Part shown: positions 44,150-53,011 of the stretch, one piece after another
Layout of the letters: each line of letters starts with the position of its first letter
Position numbering within the stretch: the stretch's first letter is position 1
Source of the DNA: Oscillospiraceae bacterium
GTDB taxonomy: Bacteria > Bacillota > Clostridia > Oscillospirales > QAMX01
Reading direction: 5' to 3'
Assembly (NCBI GenBank): GCA_015067825.1
Contig: SVLQ01000006.1
Location: 88,148 to 152,147, forward strand
Length of the DNA stretch: 64,000 nucleotides
Made by a program: the position numbers and the translations under genes
Notes under the pieces: model-generated
Told to the model about the DNA's origin: nothing
The model's database searches: none
What the model saw: only the letters and a program-made list of their open reading frames with translations

Positions 44150-45340
44150 ATGGCCGACCGCTACGCCGATTTGCTTGCCTACATCCGTTCTCTCCGCCTT
44201 GTTTCCACGCACAACCACCACCTGAACGATGAAGACTACGCGGGGATCGGGCTCCGTTACGTCCTCGAGCACAGCTATGTCAACTGGGCCGAACGCCCGC
44301 CGCAGTTTGACGACCGCGAGGCATGGCGCACCTACCTTTTGAAAAACGGCACCAACAGTTTTTTCCGCTGGCTTTTGGTCGCGCTGGAAAAGATCTACGG
44401 TCTGCCGGTGCGCCCGGATACGGTCGAGGCGCTTGACAAAATCGTCACCGAAGCGTACAAAGATCCCGAACACCATCTGCGGCTGATGACGGAACACTGC
44501 CGCTTCGACACCGTGATCAACGAGCGCCAGCCGCACCCCGGCGATGACCTCGGCCATCCCGCGCTCTTCCGCCCCAGCTTCCGCTGCGACTGTTTCTTCT
44601 CCGGTTGGCTCGCCGACAAGCCCGAGCCCAACGGATTTTTCGCGCGGTCGCTCTTCTCGCGCGAAGTGACCACGATGCGCCAGTATCTCGACGAGATGCG
44701 CGCGGCGATCGCCGCCAAAAAGGCCGGCGGCTGCATTGCGTTGAAGGTCGCCATCGCCTACGAACGGCCGATCGAATTCCAAAACACCGATCTCGCCCTC
44801 GCCGAAAGAGCGCTCAATAACCCCGACGCCACCCCCGCCGATGTCATCGCCTTCGGCGACGTCGTCATGCATGAGCTCGCCGCGATCGCCGCCGATCTCG
44901 GCCTGCCGCTGCAGATCCACACCGGCAGCGGCCAGTACGAGAAGACCAACCCGATCGGCCTTTTGAGCTTGATCCAAAGCCATCCGCAGACGAAGTTCCA
45001 CCTGCTCCACGGCGGATTCCCCTGGGTCGACGACACCTACGCGCTCCTGCTGGCCGCACCGAACGTCTACTCCGACACCTGCTGGATCCCCTACCTCTCC
45101 ACCCACACGGCGAAGAATTACCTCATCACCGCCCTTGAAGTCGCCGATACCCACCGCCTGACGTGGGGCTGCGACACATGGATGCCCGAGGACAGCGTCG
45201 GCGCACTTTTCGCGATGGAGCACACCCTCGCCCGCGCACTTGCCGACATGATCGCCGACGGCGCAGCGACCTTCTCCTACGCCTGCTACATCGCCAAACG
45301 CATCCTCGCAGATAACGCAAAGGAATTGTTTGGGGTGTAG
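44150..45340 (+). CDS. amidohydrolase-family metal-dependent hydrolase
   Basis: A 396-residue TIM-barrel amidohydrolase (Amidohydro_2-like). Metal ligands are suggested by the N-terminal STHNHH, the central LQIHTGSGQ and HLLHGGFPWV, and the C-terminal TWGCDTWMPED. It resembles the uronate-isomerase/2-pyrone-hydrolase side of the superfamily more than dihydroorotases. No signal peptide. AAAGGAG site. The REP-associated transposase gene starts 2 nt after its stop, apparently inserted there. Substrate unknown. Confidence 0.78.
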   Translation: MADRYADLLAYIRSLRLVSTHNHHLNDEDYAGIGLRYVLEHSYVNWAERPPQFDDREAWRTYLLKNGTNSFFRWLLVALEKIYGLPVRPDTVEALDKIVTEAYKDPEHHLRLMTEHCRFDTVINERQPHPGDDLGHPALFRPSFRCDCFFSGWLADKPEPNGFFARSLFSREVTTMRQYLDEMRAAIAAKKAGGCIALKVAIAYERPIEFQNTDLALAERALNNPDATPADVIAFGDVVMHELAAIAADLGLPLQIHTGSGQYEKTNPIGLLSLIQSHPQTKFHLLHGGFPWVDDTYALLLAAPNVYSDTCWIPYLSTHTAKNYLITALEVADTHRLTWGCDTWMPEDSVGALFAMEHTLARALADMIADGAATFSYACYIAKRILADNAKELFGV

Positions 45341-45342
45341 GG

Positions 45343-45864
45343 ATGAATCTCCCGATCCGCAAACCAAACCGTCTCAAAGATTTCGATTACAGCAGCCCGG
45401 GCGCGTATTTCGTGACGATCTGTACGCAGGACAAACGCCACCTATTCTCCCACGTTGCCGTAGGGGCGATTCACGAATCGCCCGCTCTTCGCCTGACGGA
45501 ATACGGTAAAATCGTAGAGCAAATGATTCGGCAAACGGCAGATCGATTTGGTTTTTCAACAATCCAATATGTAATCATGCCCAACCATGTGCATTTATTG
45601 GTGTCAATCGAGCAGAACGCAAAGGAACGGGCGATTCGTGAATCGCCCCTACCGCCGCGGTCTACCATTTCAAAAGCTATTGGATATTTTAAAATGCAGG
45701 TTTCCAAAGAGATCCACAAATTATGTCCAAGTGAAAGTGTCTGGCAGCGTTCCTTCCACGACCGGGTCGTGCGCAATGCGGCGGAATATGCAAAAATCCA
45801 AGACTACATCGAAACCAATCCGGCGAGATGGCGCGAGGACTGTTTTTACACCGAAAACGGCTGA
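45343..45864 (+). CDS. REP-associated tyrosine transposase (RAYT, IS200-like)
   Basis: A 173-residue single-stranded-DNA HUH nuclease related to IS200/IS605 TnpA. The HUH motif is MPNHVHLL (His82, His84); a candidate catalytic tyrosine is Tyr115 in AIGYFK; SFHDRVVRN and the C-terminal YIxxNPxRW are RAYT hallmarks. The reading frame contains two copies of an identical 25-nt unit in inverted orientation (45460-45484 and 45628-45652), each able to form a 9-bp hairpin and translated as AIHESP and AIRESP. It lacks flanking IS ends that I can recognise. Confidence 0.9.
   Translation: MNLPIRKPNRLKDFDYSSPGAYFVTICTQDKRHLFSHVAVGAIHESPALRLTEYGKIVEQMIRQTADRFGFSTIQYVIMPNHVHLLVSIEQNAKERAIRESPLPPRSTISKAIGYFKMQVSKEIHKLCPSESVWQRSFHDRVVRNAAEYAKIQDYIETNPARWREDCFYTENG
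45460..45484 (+). repeat. REP-like palindromic unit inside the RAYT gene, copy 1
   Basis: 25-nt unit starting GTAGGGGCGATTC, with a 9-bp stem (45464-45472 with 45475-45483) and 2-nt loop, in frame within the transposase gene. Confidence 0.85.
45628..45652 (-). repeat. REP-like palindromic unit inside the RAYT gene, copy 2 (inverted)
   Basis: Exact reverse complement of the unit at 45460-45484, with a 9-bp stem at 45629-45637/45640-45648. Together the two copies form a long inverted repeat about 140 bp apart. Confidence 0.85.
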
Positions 45865-45913
45865 CCCTCGCGCGGTTCCTTTGCCCGTCAAAAATCGTCA
45901 AAACCGGCAAAGG

Positions 45914-45942
45914 TTGACACAGAACAAAAAATATAGTATACT
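45914..45942 (+). promoter_or_regulatory. promoter of the topoisomerase operon
   Basis: Perfect TTGACA (45914-45919), a 17-bp spacer and TATACT (45937-45942), 73 nt before the start. Confidence 0.85.
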
Positions 45943-46015
45943 AAATAGGTGAAAAACTTTATTTTCCGCATTTTTCCGCTCTAAGAAAACAAGCAGATCA
46001 GAAAGGTGAAATGAC

Positions 46016-48013
46016 ATGGCGGCCAAACAATCGGCAGGCTACGGCAACGAAAGTATCAAACAACTCAAAGGCCCCGACCGTGTGCGCAAGCGCCCGGCGG
46101 TTATTTTCGGTTCTGACGGCATTGAAGGCTGTCAGCACTGTTTTTTTGAGATCCTCTCCAACTCCGTCGACGAAGCGCGCCAGGGCTACGGCAAGCAGAT
46201 CACGGTGACGCGCTTCCGTGACCACTCGATCGAGGTCGAGGACAATGGCCGCGGCTGCCCCGTGGACTGGAACCCCGTAGAAAAGCGCTACAACTGGGAT
46301 CTCGTTTACTGCGAGCTCTACGCGGGCGGCAAATACAACACCAACGCCGGCGAAAACTACGATTTTTCGCTCGGTCTCAACGGCCTTGGCTCGTGCGCCA
46401 CGCAGTACACCGCCGAATACATGGACGTCATCAGCTGCTACGACGGCTTTCAGTACACGATCCACTTCAAAAAAGGCTTTAACGTCACCAAAGCCGAGGG
46501 CAAGCTGATCAAAGAACCGGCCGGCAAGAAGAAAAACGGCACGATCCACCGTTGGCGCCCGGACCTTGAGGTCTTCACCGACATCGATATTTCGCTCGAA
46601 TACTACGTTGATACCTTAAAAAAACAGGCCGCGGTCAACGCCGGGGTCAAATTCGTTCTGAAAAACGAGCTGGAAAACGGCAAATTCGAGACGTTTGAAT
46701 TCCTCTACGAGACCGGCGTGACCGGGTTTGTGGAGGAGCTCGCCGGCGAAAACGCGATCACCGGCGTTTACTTCGCCCAGACAGAACGCAAGGGACGCGA
46801 CCGCGCCGACCGCCCGGAATACAAGGTGCAGATGTCGGCGGCGTTCTGCATGGCGCGCTCTGATCCGTCGATCACCTTCTTCCATAACTCCTCGTGGCTC
46901 GAACACGGCGGCGCCCCCGACAAGGCCGTGCGCAGCGCGTTTGTTTCGGCAATCGACACGTACCTGAAGCAGAACAACAAGTACCCCAAGGGCGCCTCGA
47001 AGATCACCTTCAACGACGTCGCCGACAGTCTTGTGCTGGTCACCAACTCGTTCTCGACCGTGACCTCCTACGAAAACCAGACGAAAAAGGCGATCACCAA
47101 CAAATTTATCCAGGACGCGATGACTGACTTTTTGCGTTCTACCTTGGAAGTTTACTTCATCGAAAACAAAACCGACGCCGACAAGATCGCCGAGCAGGTG
47201 CTCAGAAACAAGCAGATCCGCGAATCGGCCGAGGCTGCGCGGCAGAACACGCGCAAAAAGCTCAACTCGAACCTTGATATCACCAGCCGCGTGGAAAAAT
47301 TCGTCGACTGCCGCAGCCGTGACGCCTCCAAGAGAGAGCTCTACATCGTCGAGGGCGATTCCGCTCTCGGTTCGGTCAAGCTCGGCCGCGACGCCGAATT
47401 CCAGGCGATCATGCCCGTCCGCGGTAAGATTTTGAACTGCTTAAAGTCCGAGCCCGCCAAGATCTTTAAGAGCGAGATCATCACGAACCTCTTAAAAGTC
47501 CTCGGCTGCGGCGTGGAGATCCCCACGAAGGCGAAGGATCTCGGCGCGTTCGACCTCGCCTCGCTCCGTTGGAGCAAGGTCATCATCTGCACCGATGCCG
47601 ACGTCGACGGTTTCCATATCCGTACGCTGATCTTAACGATGATCTACCGCCTGATGCCCACGCTGATCAATGAGGGCTACGTTTACATCGCCGAAACGCC
47701 GCTTTACGAGATCACCTGCAAGGATAAGACGTATTTTGCCTACGACGACCGCGAAAAAGCCGAAATTTTGGAGAAGCTCGACGGCAAGAAATTTACGATC
47801 CAGCGCTCCAAAGGTCTCGGTGAAAACGAGCCGGAAATGATGTGGGAGACCACGATGTCGCCGGCGACGCGCCGCCTCGTGCAGGTCACGCCGGAGGCGA
47901 GCGAAATGACCACGGCGATGTTCGACCTGCTGCTCGGCGACAACCTGCAGGGCAGAAAAGACTTCATCGCCACCAACGGCTCGGCATACCTCGAGCTCGC
48001 CGATATTTCGTAA
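46016..48013 (+). CDS. parE: type IIA topoisomerase B subunit (ParE/GyrB-like, clostridial divergent type)
   Basis: ATPase and Toprim subunit of a heterotetrameric topoisomerase. 665 residues: GHKL ATPase with EILSNSVDEA and DNGRGCPVD, a GLNGLGSCATQY lid in place of the canonical GLHGVGxSVVNA, a transducer region, and Toprim with IVEGDSALGSVK (canonical EGDSAGGSAK) and the DADVDGFHI metal site. The N-terminal RPAVIFGSDG replaces the usual RPGMYIG. It follows the topoisomerase IV-like type known in gut Clostridia. AAAGGTG site; operon with the A subunit 12 nt downstream. Confidence 0.92.
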   Translation: MAAKQSAGYGNESIKQLKGPDRVRKRPAVIFGSDGIEGCQHCFFEILSNSVDEARQGYGKQITVTRFRDHSIEVEDNGRGCPVDWNPVEKRYNWDLVYCELYAGGKYNTNAGENYDFSLGLNGLGSCATQYTAEYMDVISCYDGFQYTIHFKKGFNVTKAEGKLIKEPAGKKKNGTIHRWRPDLEVFTDIDISLEYYVDTLKKQAAVNAGVKFVLKNELENGKFETFEFLYETGVTGFVEELAGENAITGVYFAQTERKGRDRADRPEYKVQMSAAFCMARSDPSITFFHNSSWLEHGGAPDKAVRSAFVSAIDTYLKQNNKYPKGASKITFNDVADSLVLVTNSFSTVTSYENQTKKAITNKFIQDAMTDFLRSTLEVYFIENKTDADKIAEQVLRNKQIRESAEAARQNTRKKLNSNLDITSRVEKFVDCRSRDASKRELYIVEGDSALGSVKLGRDAEFQAIMPVRGKILNCLKSEPAKIFKSEIITNLLKVLGCGVEIPTKAKDLGAFDLASLRWSKVIICTDADVDGFHIRTLILTMIYRLMPTLINEGYVYIAETPLYEITCKDKTYFAYDDREKAEILEKLDGKKFTIQRSKGLGENEPEMMWETTMSPATRRLVQVTPEASEMTTAMFDLLLGDNLQGRKDFIATNGSAYLELADIS

Positions 48014-48025
48014 GGGAGGGAGAAC

Positions 48026-50248
48026 ATGGCCAAGAAAAAAGAAGTCCGCGCGGTCGAGCTGCCGCCTAAGCCGGCTGTGCCCGTCCCGATCACCCAAACG
48101 CTGGAAACCAACTTCATGCCCTACGCGATGAGCATCATCGTCTCCCGCGCCCTGCCCGAGATCGACGGCTTTAAGCCCTCGCACCGAAAGCTCCTGTACA
48201 CGATGTACAAAATGGGGCTGATGACCGGTGCGCGCACGAAATCGGCCAACGTTGTCGGCGCGACGATGCGCCTAAACCCGCACGGCGACGGCGCCATCTA
48301 CGAAACGATGGTGCGTTTGGCGCGCGGCTGCGAGGCGCTTTTGCACCCGTTCGTCGATTCCAAGGGCAACTTCGGTAAAGCCTACTCCCGCGACATGGCC
48401 TACGCCGCCTCGCGCTACACCGAGGTCAAGCTTGAGCCGATCTGCGCGGAGATCTTTAAAAACATCGACGCCGACGCCGTCGAATTCATCGACAACTACG
48501 ACAATACCATGAAGGAGCCGGCACTGCTGCCGACGACCTTCCCCAACATTCTCGTCAGCTCAAATCTCGGCGTTGCCGTCGGCATGACGAGCAACATCTG
48601 CGGCTTCAACCTCACCGAGGTCTGCGAAACGGCGATCGCGCTGATCAAAGACCCCGAAGCCGATCTTTTAGAAACGCTCAAAGCGCCCGATTTCCCCTCG
48701 GGCGGCGAGCTGATCTACGACCGCGCCGCACTCGACGAGATCTACCGCACCGGCCGCGGCAGCGTGCGCGTGCGTTCGGTCTGGAAGCACGATCCCAAGG
48801 CCAACTGCATTGAGATCACCGAGATCCCCTACTCGACGACGATCGAAGCGATCGTCGACAAGGTCGCCGAACTGATCAAGGCCGGCAAGATCAAAGAGAT
48901 CGCCGACATGCGCGACGAAACCGACAAAGAAGGTTTGAAGCTGACGATCGACCTCAAGCGCGGCGTCGACCCCGAAAAACTGATGGCGCGGCTGATGAAG
49001 CTCACGCCCATGTGCGACAGCTTCTCCTGCAATTTCAACGTCCTCATCGCCGGTACGCCGCGCGTCCTCGGCGTGCGCGAAATCTTGGAGGAGTGGACGG
49101 CGTGGCGCACCGAATGCATCCGCCGCACGGTCTACCACCGCCTGCAGAAGATGAAGGCGCGTCTGCACCTCTTGAAAGGTCTCTCCAAGATCCTTCTGGA
49201 TATCGACAAGGCCATCGCCATCATCCGCGGCACCGAAGAGGATGCGCTCGTCGTCCCCAACCTGATGATCGGGTTCGGCATCGACGAAACACAGGCGGAA
49301 TTCATCGCCGAGATCAAGCTCAGAAACATCAACAAGGCCTACATCCTCTCGCGCCTGGAAGAGATCGAAGCGTTGGAGGCCGAGATCGCCGACGCCGAAG
49401 AAACGCTTGCGAGCAAGAAAAAGCTGCGCGGGATCATCGTCTCCGAGCTCAAGGACGTCATCAAAAAGTACGGCGTTCCAAGAAAGACGCGCCTCGTTTA
49501 CGCCGCGGAAGTCGAGACCGCAGACGAAGAAGAGGATGCGGTCGAGGACTACCCCGTCCACTACTTCCTCTCGCGCGACGGCTACTTCAAGAAGATCACG
49601 CCGCAGTCGCTTCGCATGAGCGGCGAGCAGAAGTTCAAGGAAGGCGACGAGCTCACCTTCACCGGCGAAGGCTCCAACGCCGACGAGCTGCTGTTCTTCA
49701 CCAGTAAGCAGCAGGTCTACAAGGTCAAGTGCGACGAAATGGCCGAAACGAAGGCCAGCGTGCTCGGCACCTATCTCCCGCAGCACCTTTCGATGGATGC
49801 GGACGAGGCGGTCTGCGGCATGGCGGTCGCGCCCAAAGGTACCTACCCCGGCAGCCTGATCTTCGCCTACGCCGACGGCAAATGCGCCCGCGTAATTTTT
49901 GAGAGCTACGCGACCAAGACCAACCGCAAAAAGCTCATCAACGCCTACAGCGACAAATCGCCGCTCGTCGGCATGCTCCATCTCACCGAAGACGCCGAGC
50001 TCGCGCTCTACTCGTCGGCCGACCGCGCCGTCGTGTTCTCGTCGGCGCTGCTGATGCCCAAGCCGACCCGCGACACCCAGGGCGTTAAGGCGATGACGAT
50101 CAAGCCCAAGCAGACCGTTGTGCGCCTCGCTCTCGCCGACCAAACGGCGATCCAGAACCGCTCGCGGTACCGCGCCCGCACGATCCCCGCTGCCGGCGCG
50201 ATCGTGAAGCCCGAAGACAACGGCATCGTGCAGACGACGCTGGAATAA
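48026..50248 (+). CDS. parC: type IIA topoisomerase A subunit (ParC/GyrA-like)
   Basis: DNA breakage-reunion subunit partnered with the preceding gene. 740 residues: winged-helix region with GFKPSHRKLLYTMYKMG, the catalytic tyrosine in ASRYTEVKL (about residue 133), a tower and a coiled-coil (about 420-480) and a C-terminal domain of roughly 230 residues that could hold only a reduced set of beta-pinwheel blades. I see no GyrA box (QRRGGKG), which favours a topoisomerase IV-type decatenase over a supercoiling gyrase. GGAGGG ribosome site. Confidence 0.92.
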   Translation: MAKKKEVRAVELPPKPAVPVPITQTLETNFMPYAMSIIVSRALPEIDGFKPSHRKLLYTMYKMGLMTGARTKSANVVGATMRLNPHGDGAIYETMVRLARGCEALLHPFVDSKGNFGKAYSRDMAYAASRYTEVKLEPICAEIFKNIDADAVEFIDNYDNTMKEPALLPTTFPNILVSSNLGVAVGMTSNICGFNLTEVCETAIALIKDPEADLLETLKAPDFPSGGELIYDRAALDEIYRTGRGSVRVRSVWKHDPKANCIEITEIPYSTTIEAIVDKVAELIKAGKIKEIADMRDETDKEGLKLTIDLKRGVDPEKLMARLMKLTPMCDSFSCNFNVLIAGTPRVLGVREILEEWTAWRTECIRRTVYHRLQKMKARLHLLKGLSKILLDIDKAIAIIRGTEEDALVVPNLMIGFGIDETQAEFIAEIKLRNINKAYILSRLEEIEALEAEIADAEETLASKKKLRGIIVSELKDVIKKYGVPRKTRLVYAAEVETADEEEDAVEDYPVHYFLSRDGYFKKITPQSLRMSGEQKFKEGDELTFTGEGSNADELLFFTSKQQVYKVKCDEMAETKASVLGTYLPQHLSMDADEAVCGMAVAPKGTYPGSLIFAYADGKCARVIFESYATKTNRKKLINAYSDKSPLVGMLHLTEDAELALYSSADRAVVFSSALLMPKPTRDTQGVKAMTIKPKQTVVRLALADQTAIQNRSRYRARTIPAAGAIVKPEDNGIVQTTLE

Positions 50249-50251
50249 ATC

Positions 50252-50827
50252 TTACCCGTTATTGACCGCTGCCTCCGCGACAGCCTCTGCCGCGGAGGCA
50301 AACGCTTGCACCGCCGCGCGCAGCCGCGAGATCGCCGCGTAGCGTGCGATCGTCGTGCCCGCCGCCAACCCCGCGGTCGCGAGTGCGCCGATCTCTTTGG
50401 CGCACAGCTCGTCGGCTTTGGCCGTTTGCGCAAACAGCCCGGCGATCAGGGAGCGGAAACGCGGCGACTTCTGAAACTGCGGCAGCAGGCCGATCAGCTC
50501 CGCAAGCTGCCGTGCCAACTCCGCGAGGATCCTTGAAATTGCGCGCATCCCCTCGGACAAGGCAAGCTTTGGCGTTTCGCATAGGGTCGCACAAGCCACC
50601 GCACACGCCTCGCCGAGCGCGAAGAGTTTGCCGCCGAGGTCGGCGAGATCGCGCCGCTCCATCGGCGGTACGAATTCGCGCTCCAACCGCGTCAACAGCC
50701 GCCGGTGCAGCGCGCGCATCGCTTCCCGCAAGTCTTTACCCTCTGCCTGCAGCGCTTCGGCCGATTGCACGATCAATGCCGCCTGTTCGGCCAGCAGCGC
50801 AAAATCGTTGGGTTCGTTTTTTCGCAA
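50252..50827 (-). CDS. DUF47/PhoU-like accessory protein of the PiT transporter
   Basis: A 191-residue all-helical, Ala/Leu-rich protein that I read as a DUF47/PhoU-like regulator because it follows the PiT phosphate transporter on the same strand 16 nt later, the usual pairing. Sequence motifs are weak. The start is TTG at 50827, 8 nt after AAAGGAG. It converges with the topoisomerase A gene with only 3 nt between stops and no obvious terminator. Confidence 0.65.
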   Translation of the reverse strand: MRKNEPNDFALLAEQAALIVQSAEALQAEGKDLREAMRALHRRLLTRLEREFVPPMERRDLADLGGKLFALGEACAVACATLCETPKLALSEGMRAISRILAELARQLAELIGLLPQFQKSPRFRSLIAGLFAQTAKADELCAKEIGALATAGLAAGTTIARYAAISRLRAAVQAFASAAEAVAEAAVNNG

Positions 50828-50843
50828 GATCGGTCTCCTTTCT

Positions 50844-51881
50844 TTACAAGAACCGTAAAAACAGCCGCGCCGCCAGATATCCGGCCGCGCCGCAGCCCGG
50901 GAACGTCAGTACCCACGCCCAAAGCATCTCGGCGGCGACCTTCCAGTTGACCGCCCGCAGCCGGTTTGTGGCCGCCGCGCCCATCATTGCCGCCGTTTTG
51001 ACGTGCGTCGTGCTCACGGGCAGACCGCACGCCGACGCACCGAGTAGCACGGCTGCCGCGGCGGCATCGGCAGAAAACGCCTCATACGGTAAAGGCGCGG
51101 CCATGCGCATGCCGACCGTTTTGATGATGCGTTTGCCGCCCACGGACGTGCCCAGCGCCATCAGCATTGCCGCACCCACGGCCAGCCACGGCGGGATCGG
51201 CACCGCGCCGACCGCCCCCGCCAATGAAAACGCCAGCCAAAGCACCCCGATAAACTTTTGCCCGTCCTGCGCACCGTGGGCAAAGGCCATCGCCGCACTG
51301 CCCGCGATCTGCAGCCGACGCATCACCCGTGCGCTCTGCCGGCGGTCGCGGCCGAAAAAAACGCAGCGCACGCCCATTGCCGCCAGACCGCCTCCGAAAA
51401 GTCCGGCAGCCAGCGAAAACGGCAGCCCAAACAAAACCTTACCCCAGGCCGCCGCGTTGAGTGCCTCCGTCCCTCCGCCAACGGCGATTGCCGCCCCGCT
51501 CAAGCCGGCCAAAAGCGCGTGGCTCTCGCTGGTGGGGATGCCGAACACCCACGCAGCTGCCGCCCACAAAACGACCGCTGCCATTCCCGCGCACAGCCCG
51601 GCCAGCGCAACGCGCGCATGGCCGCCGAAATCGGCCAACGCCGCCACCGTTTCGGCCACGGCGGCGTTCGCGAGCGTACCGGCCAGCACGCCAAGCAGAT
51701 CGCATCCCGCCGCCATCGCCACCGCCGCTCTCGGGCGGATCGCCCGCGCGGCAACTGCCGAGGCGATCGCGTTGGGCGCATCGGTCGCGCCGTTGACAAC
51801 GAGTACCCCGACCACCAGCACGGCCGCCACCGCCAAAAGCGGCGTTTGCGCCAGCATATGTAAAAACTCCGATCCGTTCAT
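50844..51881 (-). CDS. pit: inorganic phosphate transporter, PiT family
   Basis: A 345-residue membrane permease with about 10 helices and the duplicated PiT signature: GATDAPNAIAS near the N-terminus and FAHGAQDGQKF in the second half, plus GIPTSESHAL and GLPVSTTHVKT. It imports phosphate by cation symport. ATG 51881 follows GGAGGG. An open extension to 52058 has no ribosome site. Extremely Ala-rich with high-GC codons. Confidence 0.9.
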   Translation of the reverse strand: MNGSEFLHMLAQTPLLAVAAVLVVGVLVVNGATDAPNAIASAVAARAIRPRAAVAMAAGCDLLGVLAGTLANAAVAETVAALADFGGHARVALAGLCAGMAAVVLWAAAAWVFGIPTSESHALLAGLSGAAIAVGGGTEALNAAAWGKVLFGLPFSLAAGLFGGGLAAMGVRCVFFGRDRRQSARVMRRLQIAGSAAMAFAHGAQDGQKFIGVLWLAFSLAGAVGAVPIPPWLAVGAAMLMALGTSVGGKRIIKTVGMRMAAPLPYEAFSADAAAAAVLLGASACGLPVSTTHVKTAAMMGAAATNRLRAVNWKVAAEMLWAWVLTFPGCGAAGYLAARLFLRFL

Positions 51882-52034
51882 CGCGTTCCCTCCGCCCTCG
51901 GCATAAGCGTGCGGCGGGCACATATCATGGAAACGAGAAAAATCCGCCGCACGGTTTAATATATGGCAGCCGCGCGGTATTTGATTCACCCAACCGAAAA
52001 AAACCGCATCAGCGGAGAAACGGAAGCGACAGCT

Positions 52035-52856
52035 ATGAAACAATTCGTCCAGACCCACCTGCGCAACTTCATCAGCGGCATTATCATCGGCGCGGCCATG
52101 CTCATCCCCGGTGTTTCCGGCGGCACGACCGCGATCATCCTCGGCGTCTACGACCGGCTGGTCGCCGCGGTCGCCTCGTTTTTCAAAGACGTCAAGAAAA
52201 ACATCATCTTCCTCGCCGTGCTCGCCGTCGGCGGCGTGATCGGCCTTTTGGGCTTCTCGAAGCTCCTTTTAAAGCTCGTGGAACTTTGGGAAGTGCCGAT
52301 GCTGCTCCTTTTCATCGGTGCGACCTCCGGCAGCTTCCCGCTGTTGGTCAAAAAATCGCGCGATGGCTTTAAACTCACGTCGCTTCTGTGGCTGATCGTC
52401 GGCTTTGCCTGCATTTTCGGCATCTCGCAGCTGCCGGAATCGCTGTTTGCCTTCGATGCGCACTCGCTGGCCGGGTTCGCCACGCTCTTCGTCCTTGGCA
52501 TCCCGCTGGCTGTCGCACTCGTTCTGCCGGGCATCAGCTTTTCGTACATGATGCTCGTGTTCTCGATCTACGACCCCTTCCTCGCCGCGCTCTCCTCGCT
52601 CGACATCGCCTTCCTCGCGCCGCTCGGCCTCGGCCTTGTCGCCGGCGTTCTGCTGACGACCAAGATCCTCGAAAAAACGATGCAGCGCTTCCCGGGACCG
52701 ACGTATTTTGCGATCATCGGCTTTATGTTCGGCTCGATCCTCGAGATCATCCGCAGCCTGCCGCACGTGCCGTCCGGTTGGGAGATCCCGGCGTGCGTGC
52801 TGACCTTCGCCATCGGCGCCGTCGGCGTCTGGCTCTACTCCCGTAACGCGGAATAG
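52035..52856 (+). CDS. DUF368 family (PopT-like) polyprenyl-phosphate transporter
   Basis: A 273-residue protein with about 8 membrane helices. DUF368 proteins (PopT) recycle undecaprenyl phosphate across the membrane for cell-wall synthesis. The two family signatures are clear: GAAMLIPGVSGGTTAIILGVYD near the N-terminus and the inverted-repeat match IPLAVALVLPGISFSYMML in the second half. ATG 52035 gives the usual N-terminus (MKQFVQTHLRNFISG); the ribosome site is weak. It is divergent from the PiT operon. Confidence 0.9.
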   Translation: MKQFVQTHLRNFISGIIIGAAMLIPGVSGGTTAIILGVYDRLVAAVASFFKDVKKNIIFLAVLAVGGVIGLLGFSKLLLKLVELWEVPMLLLFIGATSGSFPLLVKKSRDGFKLTSLLWLIVGFACIFGISQLPESLFAFDAHSLAGFATLFVLGIPLAVALVLPGISFSYMMLVFSIYDPFLAALSSLDIAFLAPLGLGLVAGVLLTTKILEKTMQRFPGPTYFAIIGFMFGSILEIIRSLPHVPSGWEIPACVLTFAIGAVGVWLYSRNAE

Positions 52857-52869
52857 CTTTTTAAAACAC

Positions 52870-52903
52870 AAAAACAGGGACCTTTTACAGTCCCTGTTTT
52901 TAT
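52870..52903 (+). terminator. terminator of the DUF368 gene
   Basis: 12-bp stem AAAAACAGGGAC/GTCCCTGTTTTT, 8-nt loop, T-rich tail. Confidence 0.88.
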
Positions 52904-52975
52904 TTAACTCGGACCAAGTCCAATTTTTTCTGTCCAAAGCTTTATCTTTTTGCCGCTTCTCCACACTATATTCAT

Positions 52976-52988
52976 GTAAGCCGCTTAC
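52976..52988. promoter_or_regulatory. small dyad before the fused sigma factor gene
   Basis: GTAAG-CCG-CTTAC, a perfect inverted repeat 8 nt before the GAGGAGG ribosome site. No clear sigma-A promoter is visible in 52904-52975, so this may be an operator in an alternative promoter. Confidence 0.4.
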
Positions 52989-53011
52989 AACAACCGAGGA
53001 GGAAGAACCGC

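Noticed and set aside
42629..45367. 912-codon frame antisense to cysS and the amidohydrolase gene
   Set aside because: Spans two well-supported genes on the other strand and has no family signature; a composition artefact.
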